A stretch of 64,000 bases of DNA, taken from NCBI GenBank assembly GCA_033439265.1, contig JAVTVX010000030.1, positions 5,969,774 to 6,033,773 of the forward strand, given 5' to 3'. Made by a program: the position numbers and the translations under genes. Under the pieces are notes generated by a model, which was not told the DNA's origin, did not search any database, and saw nothing but the letters and a program-made list of their open reading frames with translations. Shown piece after piece: positions 57,335 to 64,000 of this stretch (its first letter is position 1; each line of letters opens with the position of its first letter). Origin of the DNA: Dillenia suffruticosa. Taxonomy: Eukaryota > Streptophyta > Magnoliopsida > Dilleniales > Dilleniaceae.

Positions 57335-57495
57335 AAGACTGTCGGTATAAAGCTATTATGACTGGTGTATAGCCAACCAAAATCCTATCCGTTAGATAAT
57401 GATCTGCCAACGGTTTTAGTTGATTTACCAGACGGATTTTATCCGTCTCAATAAGTCATTTATTTTATAGTGACAGCCTCCCTGCAAAATATTAA
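57335..57495. other. Short flank with a possible CACTA-type terminus
   Basis: AGACGGATTTTATCCGTCTC (57430-57449) is a palindromic motif, preceded by an ATCCGTTAGATAATGATC-type segment and followed by TTATTTTATAGTG. These are the shape of a CACTA-family subterminal motif and end (read inward CACTATAAAATAA). No partner end was found, so the call is weak. Confidence 0.3.
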
Positions 57496-57722
57496 CTTGT
57501 GTGACACTTCACTAATGGGAATCAAAATTCTTTAGGGCAATCTCCCATATCAGACAATTTCTTTAAAAGCCGCAGAGAGTCCAATTCCCTATAATGAAGT
57601 TAAGTGTGTGTTACGGTTTCTTAATTTAATTCTCAAGTATTTCTTCATCGAAGTCTTAGATAGTGGAAGACATATTTTTCCTTTGGTTTTGTTTTCAAAA
57701 ATGTTGTCGAAAACCTCATCAA

Positions 57723-57794
57723 TCGGTTGTAGTCTAGTTGTTTAGGATATTCAACTCTCACCCGAAAAAGTCGGGTTCGATTCTCAGCAACGGA
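57723..57794 (+). tRNA. tRNA-Glu(CTC)-like, copy 1, degenerate
   Basis: 72 bases with the plant tRNA-Glu layout: acceptor TCGGTTG/CAACGGA (one mismatch), A box TAGTCTAGTTG, anticodon loop CTCTCAC (anticodon CTC), B box GGTTCGATTCT. The anticodon stem TTCAA/CCGAA has two mismatches, and the T stem is weak. A T5 run follows about 20 bases later, a usual Pol III stop. It is the best of the four copies but probably a pseudogene. Confidence 0.65.
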
Positions 57795-58420
57795 ATTTCA
57801 TTTATCAATTGTAATATTGTTTTTGTTTTAAACGAAACATTGAGAATTAGGACTAAGTCATTGATAAGTTTACACATTTCTTTCTTTCTATGATTACTCT
57901 TGACCATGGAAAAGTTAAACTATAGAAGTTTAGTTTAGTTTAATATAAGAATTGAATTCTTATTCTTATCTCTATTAAGATAAGAATTAAATTTTATCCT
58001 AAACCTATCCCAAGTCTAGCTTTTCAAGATGATGAAAGTACTGAGGCAAAGTCACATTTGTGAATGTTACCCTTATCTTAACATTGGTGTTTTCTTTTAT
58101 TAGATAGCATAGAGTTACATTTCTCCTTCAGCATATCTTATCGCATTAATCGAACAAAAATTGTTTCTAATAGTATGCCTACAACATATGACCTTGTGTA
58201 ACCCTTCACTAATGAGCATTAGAATTCTTTTGGGGCGATCACCCAGATTAGACAATTTCATTAGAGGCCGCGGAGAGTCCAACTCCCTAGAATGAAGTAA
58301 AGTGTGTGTTATGGTTTCCTAATTTAACTCTAAAGTATTTCATCATTGATGTCTTGGATCATGGTTGACAAGTTTTTCCTTTGGTCTTGTTTTCAAAAAT
58401 GTCATTGAAACACTCATCAA

Positions 58421-58492
58421 TCCGTTGTAATCTAGTCAGTTAGGATATTTGGTTCTCACTTGAAAGACCCAAATTCGATTCCCGGTAATGTA
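58421..58492 (+). tRNA. tRNA-Glu(CTC)-like, copy 2, degenerate
   Basis: It starts TCCGTTGTAATCTAGTCAG, loop TTCTCAC (anticodon CTC), B-box region AATTCGATTCC. The 3' acceptor strand reads TAATGTA instead of CAACGGA, so the acceptor stem fails. Most changes against the tRNA are C-to-T or G-to-A. Confidence 0.6.
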
Positions 58493-59129
58493 ATTTCATT
58501 TTCATCTTTTGTTTATAATATTTTACTTGTTTTATGCCAAAAAATGAGAATTAAAGCCGGGGTATCTGTAAACTAACTTATTTATTTCATACTATAATTA
58601 CTCTCAACCCGGAAAATATTGAACTATAAAAATTTAACTTAGTTTAGGATTATAATTAAATTATTATCCTTATATCTATTAAGATAAGAATTAAATTTTA
58701 TGTGCAACCTATCCCAAGCCTAGCTTATTCTTCCAAGAAGATGTGCCAAGGCAAAGTCACTTTTGTGCATGTTACCATTATCTCAAGATAGATGTATTTT
58801 CTATTTTTATTGGATAACACTGACTAATATTTCTCTTCCAATATATCTTATCACTTTGATCTAACAAAGATTATTTCCACAATCTTCCTACAACATAATA
58901 ACTTGTGTGACCCTTCACAAATGGGAATTAGAATTCTTTGGGGAAATCACCCAAATCAGACTATTTCTCTAGGAGGCCATGGAGAGCCCAATTCCCTGTA
59001 ATGAAGTTAAATATGTGTTATGGTTTCCGAATTTAATTGTGAAGTATTTCTTCATCAAGGTCTTAGATATCGGATGACATGTTTCTCCTTTGGTTTTGTT
59101 TTCAAATATGCTGTCAAAGCCCTTAGTAA

Positions 59130-59201
59130 TACGTTATAGTCTAGTCAGTTAGGATATTCAGCTCTCACTCGAAAGACCAGAGTTTGATTCCTGACAACAA
59201 A
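59130..59201 (+). tRNA. tRNA-Glu(CTC)-like, copy 3, degenerate
   Basis: It starts TACGTTATAGTCTAGTCAG, has loop CTCTCAC (anticodon CTC) and B-box region AGTTTGATTCC. Its acceptor stem (TACGTTA/CAACAAA) has three mismatches. It lies at the same place within its unit as copies 1 and 2 and is followed by a T5 run. Confidence 0.6.
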
Positions 59202-59820
59202 ACTTCATTTGTCAATTTTACTATTGTTTTTGTTTTATGTGAAAGCTTGAGAATTAGGACAAGGTCATTTATAAGTTTATATATTTCTTTATTTCTATAA
59301 TTACTCTCGACCATGAAAAAGTTAAACCGTAGAAGTTTAATTTAGTTTCAAATTAGAATTGAATCCTTATCCTCATCTCTATTAAGATAAGAATTCAATT
59401 TTTTTCCCTCAACCTATACCAAGACTAGCTTATGCTTGCAAGAAGATGAAATTAGCTTTTGCAAATGTTACCATTATCATAAGATAGATGTATTCTTTTA
59501 TTGGATGACATTGACTTTCATTTCTCCTCTAATATATCTTATGACTCTAATTTAGCAAAAATTGTTTCCATAGTCTCCCAGCAACAAATTACCTCAGGTG
59601 ACCCTTCACTTATAGGCATTAGAATTCTTTGGTGTAATCACCCATATCAGACAATTTCATTAGAGGCTGTGGAGAGTCAAATTCCTTGAAATGAAGTTAA
59701 GTGTGTGTTATGGTTTCCTAATTTAATTCTCAAGTATTTCATCATTGAATTCTTAGATCATGGTTGACTTGTTTTTCCTTTGGTTTTTGTCTTAAAAAAT
59801 GCTGTTGAAACTGTCGCCAA

Positions 59821-59871
59821 TCTGTTGTAGTCTAGTCGGTTAGGATATTCGGCTCTCATTCAAAAGACCCG
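59821..59871 (+). pseudogene. tRNA-Glu(CTC)-like, copy 4, truncated in the T arm
   Basis: TCTGTTGTAGTCTAGTCGG and the loop CTCTCAT (anticodon CTC) are clear and the D arm is the best of the array, but the similarity ends at GACCCGA, where a different sequence begins. The T arm and 3' acceptor strand are absent. Confidence 0.65.
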
Positions 59872-59875
59872 ACTC

Positions 59876-60149
59876 TCGACGAGGTTAAAATTGAACTTGA
59901 GATGCTTAATTTAGACCGGATGGGTACCCTGACCTTCTCCCTCTCCTTCTCCTTGAGATAGAAAACTAAAGAGGTCAGACCGCATAGTGGGAAGGGTTTT
60001 ACGTCCCTTAACAAGTATTCGGATTCGAGCCTTCTTAGGAACAGAAAACTACTTTGGGAGATCTTTTCAGGCTCGACAATCAAATCAACCCGAATTAGTC
60101 AGAGCAAAGCTTGGGAAACCGGGGTCAGGGATAAAAAAAAAAAAAAAAC
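59876..60149 (+). mobile_element. Possible SINE-like retroposon with poly-A tail
   Basis: About 270 bp that cut the tRNA-like array and end in a run of 16 A (60134-60149). A GGATTCGAGCC segment near 60010 resembles a Pol III B box, and the tail reads ACCGGGGTCAGGGAT before the A-run. No target duplication is clear, and an A box is not convincing. The foldback element begins just past the tail. Confidence 0.35.
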
Positions 60150-60165
60150 TAGAGAGAGATGGACT

Positions 60166-61605
60166 TCTGCGAGACATGTACAGAAATAATCCATAAAAAA
60201 AAATTTAAATAACTTAAGGAAAAAACTAATTTCGAAAATAACTCACAATTGTCACGTGTTGGAGTCTCAATGAGATATGTCACGGGTTGAACTTGCGGTA
60301 TAACCACATGACGCTTCCTTGTGTGCCGCGTCTTGAAGACGCGGCACACTATGCCACGTCTTCAAGACGTATCATAGCCACGTGGTGCGCCCTGGTGTGC
60401 CGCGTCTTCAAGATGTGGCATAGCCACGTGACGCACCCTGGTGTGTTGCGTTTTCAAGACGGGACACAGTGTCCACGAGTTGCACACACAATAAGGCCGC
60501 GGGCCAACACGCCAACCCACGAACCATTTAGGCCTAACACTTGATTTAATTTGAGAAAACCGAAATCAAACTCTCTAAACATGCCACAATTCAAATGTGT
60601 TGCGACAAGCCCTCACCCACTAAGTGGGCCAATGGGCCGCTTCACGGACCATTTGGGTCTAACACTTGATTTAATTTAGAAAAACTGAAATCAGACTCTC
60701 TAAACATGCCGCAACTTGAACGCATTGCGACAAGTCCTCACCCAACTAAGCAGGCCAATGGGCCAACCCATGGGCCAATGAGGCCTAGCACTTGACTCGG
60801 TTTAGGAAAACCGAAATCTGACTCGCTAAACATGCCACAGCTCAAACATGTGACAGAGGGTTGTGTCAAGTGCTAGGCCCCATTGGCCCATGGGTCGGCC
60901 CGTTGGCCCGCTTAGTGGGGTTAAACGTGTTTGAATTGCGACATATTTAGAAAGTTTGATTTCGATTTTCCCAAATTAAGTCAAGTATTAGGGCCAAATG
61001 ACCCGCTTAGTGTGTGAGGGCTTATTGCAACGCGTTCGAATTGCGGCATGTTTAGGAATTTCGATTTCGGTTTTCCCAAATTAAGTCAAGTGTAAGGCCC
61101 AAATGGTCTGCAGGTCGACGTGTTGGCCCGCGGCCTTGTCACGTGTGCAACTCGTGAATACTGTGTCCGTCTTGAAGACGCAACACATCAGAACGGGTTA
61201 CGTGGCCACACTACGTCTTGAAGACACGGCACACCAGGGTGCGCTACGTGGCCACACCACGTCTTGAAGACACGGCACACCAGGGTGCGCCACGTGGCCA
61301 TGCCGCGTTTTGAAGACGCGGCACACCAGAATGTGCCACGTGGCCATGCCGCGTTTTGAAGACGCGGCACACCAGAATGTGCCACGTGGCTATGTCGCGT
61401 CTTGAAGACGCGGCATAGTGTGTCGCGTCTTCAAGATGCGGCACACCATGACGCGTCACGTGGCCATCCCGCGGGTTCAACCCGTGGCATACCTTGTTGT
61501 GATTTCAACACGCAACAATTGTGGATTATTTTCGGAATTAGTTTCTCCCATAGATTATTTTAAATTTTTTTTTGTTATTTCCGTAAATGTCTCGGACTCC
61601 TGCTT
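60166..61605. mobile_element. Foldback-like element: giant inverted repeat, arms about 700 bp
   Basis: The left arm, from GAGACATGTACAGAAATAA, matches the reverse complement of the right arm, which reads inward GAGACATTTACGGAAATAA. The similarity runs to the centre near 60860: an AATTTAAA end, CCGAAAATAA, CCACGGGTTGAAC-type segments, palindrome-bearing 46-bp units, then AAACCGAAATC(A/T)GACTC units. The left arm holds about 2.5 and the right arm about 4.5 of the 46-bp units. No transposase is present. Long arms would also fit a MULE with long inverted ends; no target duplication was settled, so the class stays open. Confidence 0.75.
61199..61430 (+). repeat. 46-bp tandem repeats with a palindrome in each unit
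   Basis: Units of the form ACGTGGCCA..CCGCGT(C/T)TTGAAGACGCGGCACACCAG..TGCGC repeat about 4.5 times. Each unit contains the near-perfect palindrome GCCGCGTCTTGAAGACGCGG. Older units read CACGTCTTGAAGACACGG, with matching changes on both sides of the palindrome. Confidence 0.85.
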
Positions 61606-61656
61606 GTGCTTCTGTATGTAAAAGTGCTTCTGTATGTAAAAATGGATAGAGAGATC

Positions 61657-61662
<6 letters not shown>

Positions 61663-61697
<35 letters not shown>
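61663..61697 (+). repeat. (GA)n microsatellite
   Basis: About 17 GA units. About 160 bp further on there is a (CT)n run of similar size (61855-61905), so the two could pair as a long hairpin. Confidence 0.9.
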
Positions 61698-61704
<7 letters not shown>

Positions 61705-61854
61705 AACTGGAAATGATGGTCGTTGGTAGCCGGCCAGCATATGTCGCGTGTGAGTTGACAAACTCCAACCATAACCAATCTCCGCTCCTAAAACCCAACA
61801 ATTTATCTCCTTTTTCCATTTCCAAACCATCTTGGCTCGTCAAAACCCAGGCGA

Positions 61855-61855
61855 G

Positions 61856-61905
<50 letters not shown>
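61855..61905 (+). repeat. (CT)n microsatellite
   Basis: About 25 CT units, upstream of the PPR pseudogene. Confidence 0.95.
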
Positions 61906-61908
<3 letters not shown>

Positions 61909-62099
61909 ATCACTACATGTATGATTCTGAAAGGCTTTAGAGGGCTCTCTTAATTCTCTTTTGTTCCATTTTGTTCTAATGGCAGCACTATGAACTTTGT
62001 ACATAACTAGATTTTGGGATTCATTCTTGAAGAGGACTAACGATGAAAGTGTTTATTCCAAATTGTGTTGCTTATATCAAAATCTTGAATTTTTCATCC

Positions 62100-63812
62100 T
62101 TGGCAATTAAGGATTATGCTTCTTCTTCTTCCAAAAGCACTGAACACTTAGGCAAACTCATACTCAGTTGATTGGAAATGGTGGGATTGAAGACATTTTG
62201 ACTGCCGGTAAACTTGTTGCTAATTTTGCCCCTTCAAACCCTTCCAATCTTAATTATGCTCAATTTGTGGTTTCCCAACTAGTCTACCGCCCCAGTGTGT
62301 TCATGTGGAATTCAATGATTAGAGTTTATGCTTATAGTCCCACCCCTGAAGCAGCTATCGTTTAGTACTGTAAAATGCTTGAAGAAGGTCTATTTCAAGG
62401 CTTGTGCTCAGCTCTTGGACCAAAACCAAAGTTTAGGGTTAGGTATTCATGGGACTATTTAAAATGTGGGCTTGAAGTTTGTGATCTGTTTATTCAAACT
62501 TCACCGGTGAACTATTATGCTTGTCGTGGTTATGTAGTTATGTAGATATTGCACGGAAATTATTAGATAAGTGTTTTCAAAAAGGTGTCACTTCTAGGAA
62601 TGCTCTTATAAAAGCATATGTTAGGAGTAATAGGTTTATGGATGCTATTCGTGTTTTTAGGATGGTGCTACGTTGAATTGACGTTAGGGTCGACGAAATC
62701 ACAATCTTGGGTGTGGAAGGCTTGTACCTAGCTGGGTGCTTTGGACATGGGTAAGTGGATACATACCTACATTGACAAAAACTGTTTATGAATGAGTATA
62801 AGCCTAGGAACTGCATTAATGGATATGTATGCCAAGTGTGGTAGCATTGAGTTTGCAAAAGTATTGTTTGATGAGATGCCATTAAAGGATGTTAGAACCC
62901 GGAGCATAATGATAGGTGGGCTTGCCAGTCATGGGTTTGCAAAGGAGGCCCTTTCTCTCTTTGTGAAAATGCAAGAAGTTGTGCTTCATCCCAACTCTGT
63001 TACTTTCACTAGTGTCTTATCTGCTTTTTAGTCATTGAGGCATGGTTGATGAGGGGATGAGAATCTTGGATGAGATGAGAGAACAATATAATGTGGAGTC
63101 AACCATTGAGCATTACGGTTACATTGTGGATCTTCTTGGTTGAGCTCAGCGTCTTAATGAGGCACTATCCTTGATAAGAAATATTCCTGTAAAGCCCAAC
63201 ATTATTTTGTGGAGTGCCCTTCTTGTTGCTTGTCAAGCCCACAAAAATGTTGAGATGGGTGAAATGGTGGCTAAAGAGATATTGAAAGTTGATCCTTGTC
63301 ATTGTGGTGCCCATGTTGTCTTATCCAATGTGTATGCATCCTCTGGTAGGTGGGAAGAAGTTGAAAACATCAGAGCATCAATGAAAGAAAAAGGTATTGG
63401 GAAGCCACCTGGATTGAGCTTGATTGAGCTAGAAGGTGAGGTTCATGAGTTCATAGCTGGAGATTGTTCACACCCACAGATTGTATAGACATGGCGTTGA
63501 ATGAGATTCAAGGGCTCTTGTTGTCTTGAGGGTCATGTGCCTCATACACTGGAAATTTCCTTAGACATAGCTGAGGAGGAGAAAGAGCAAGCTCTGTACC
63601 ATCATAGTGAAAAGCTAGCAGTTGCTTTTGAGTTGCTTAACACAAGGAAAGGGGATATGCTTCGAATTGTGAAGAATCTAAGAGTTTGTGATGATTGCCA
63701 CTCATTCATGAAGTTGGTATCGGAGGTATATAATCGGATTATACTTATCAGGGTTCGTAGCCATTTTCACCATTTTAGTAATGGTGCATGTTCTTGTGGA
63801 GACTATTGGTGA
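62100..63812 (+). pseudogene. PLS-class PPR protein with DYW domain, broken
   Basis: Readable pieces in order: IGNGGIEDILTAGKLVANFA and RPSVFMWNSMIRVYAYSPTP (62168-62361), a badly broken middle with GALDMGKWIHTYIDKN, then GTALMDMYAKCGSIEFAKVL and HGFAKEALSLFVKMQE (62792-63031), GMVDEGMRILDEM and ALSLIRNIPVKPNIILWSAL, VVLSNVYASSGRWEEVENIR with E/E+ motifs (63171-63488), and a DYW domain in another frame (63501-63812). The DYW part keeps HSEKLAVAFELL (the HxE zinc and active-site motif), CDDCHSFMKLVS (CxxCH) and the CSCGDYW end. Intact members go to mitochondria or plastids and edit C to U in RNA. At least five shifts or stops make this copy a pseudogene, with most of the repeats lost. Confidence 0.88.
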
Positions 63813-64000
63813 AGTTTGAAACCAACATTTGATGATTGCCATCCCTCCTTTGTTGGATGGTCTATACTGGTAGTGGTATGAGATGATAACTTGTTATACG
63901 AATTTCTTTGTCAGTATTTTGTTCAAGATTGTTGCAAAGGAAGTGATAGATTTCACAAAGAGAGATTTTTGCTCAACTGATTGAAAGGTTGCACAAACTT
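63813..64000. other. Flank of the PPR pseudogene
   Basis: AT-rich sequence after the DYW end; probably the former 3' untranslated part. No other feature is seen before the window ends. Confidence 0.5.

Larger units (their letters stand above)
57496..59871 (+). repeat. Tandem array of about 700-bp units carrying tRNA-Glu-like sequences
   Basis: Units start with CTTGTGTGACACTTC or close variants at 57496, 58193, 58902 and 59593 (spacing 697, 709, 691). Each contains, in order, a TTAGAATTCTTT segment, a GAGAGTCCAATTCCCT segment, a TGTGTGTTATGGTTTC segment, TTTTCCTTTGGTTTTG, a tRNA-Glu-like sequence, a T-rich tail and an AGATAAGAATTAAATTTTAT segment. The fourth unit is cut within the tRNA-like part. 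No protein frame is conserved among units. Confidence 0.9.

Noticed and set aside
61199-61430. Evenly spaced palindromic repeats, CRISPR-like at first sight
   Set aside because: Units are contiguous without unique spacers and the genome is a plant's; this is a tandem repeat in a foldback-like element.
61188-61480. Open frames with a repeated VCRVFKT / GVPRLQNA pattern
   Set aside because: They are translations of the 46-bp repeats of the foldback-like element (46 is not a multiple of 3, so all frames read through in turn).

Overview
The window is nuclear DNA of a flowering plant, probably a eudicot. It is AT-rich, with spliced genes (GT-AG introns), plant-type nuclear proteins (DCC1, eIF3b, a DYW-class PPR, a CER1-like wax gene) and dense nested plant transposons. 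Only two genes look intact, both on the + strand: a DCC1-type sister-chromatid cohesion gene (29118-30528, 3 exons, 399 codons) and the translation factor gene eIF3b (37168-41962, 11 exons, 716 codons). Two host-gene relics are broken: the 3' end of a CER1-like alkane-synthesis gene (15683-16354, minus) and a DYW PPR gene (62100-63812, plus).

Layout. 1-6761: a decayed minus-strand Ty3/gypsy element of Tat/Athila type (protease, gag, PBS, 5' LTR), whose gag is split by a solo LTR of another family (2787-4209). 6859-12256: a hAT transposon with a dead minus-strand transposase and an 8-bp target duplication, carrying a nested 2.36-kb CACTA element (9580-11939). 12345-13865: a second solo LTR of the family at 2787, with a perfect 5-bp target duplication. 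13960-15310: a diverged direct repeat pair. 16474-26860: a Ty1/copia relic (LTR, PBS, gag) split by a plus-strand Ty3/gypsy element (17075-25797). 29118-30528: DCC1. 35450-36975: two copia RNase H relics in opposite orientation plus a 3' LTR, ending just upstream of eIF3b. 42970-44495: a minus-strand copia relic. 45691-57334: a minus-strand Ty3/gypsy element related to the one at 17075, split by a 1.1-kb non-autonomous hAT (51107-52219). 57496-59871: a tandem array of about 700-bp units, each holding a tRNA-Glu(CTC)-like sequence. 60166-61605: a giant inverted repeat (foldback-like element). 62100-63812: the PPR pseudogene.

The most notable observation is that the two Ty3/gypsy elements, on opposite strands and clearly diverged, both carry a GT-AG intron-like insert at the same codon at the gag-protease boundary (21099-21230 plus; 52753-52958 minus). 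In each, the unspliced reading stops shortly after Gag, and removing the insert joins Gag to Pol in frame. This would be a splicing switch between Gag and Gag-Pol. Other structures worth a look are the tRNA-Glu array, three consecutive hairpins kept in both LTRs of the minus-strand gypsy element, the foldback element built of palindrome-bearing 46-bp units, and a mirror-like arrangement of Pol III box-like and GC-rich segments inside the CACTA element. All identifications come from reading the sequence; no database search was possible.
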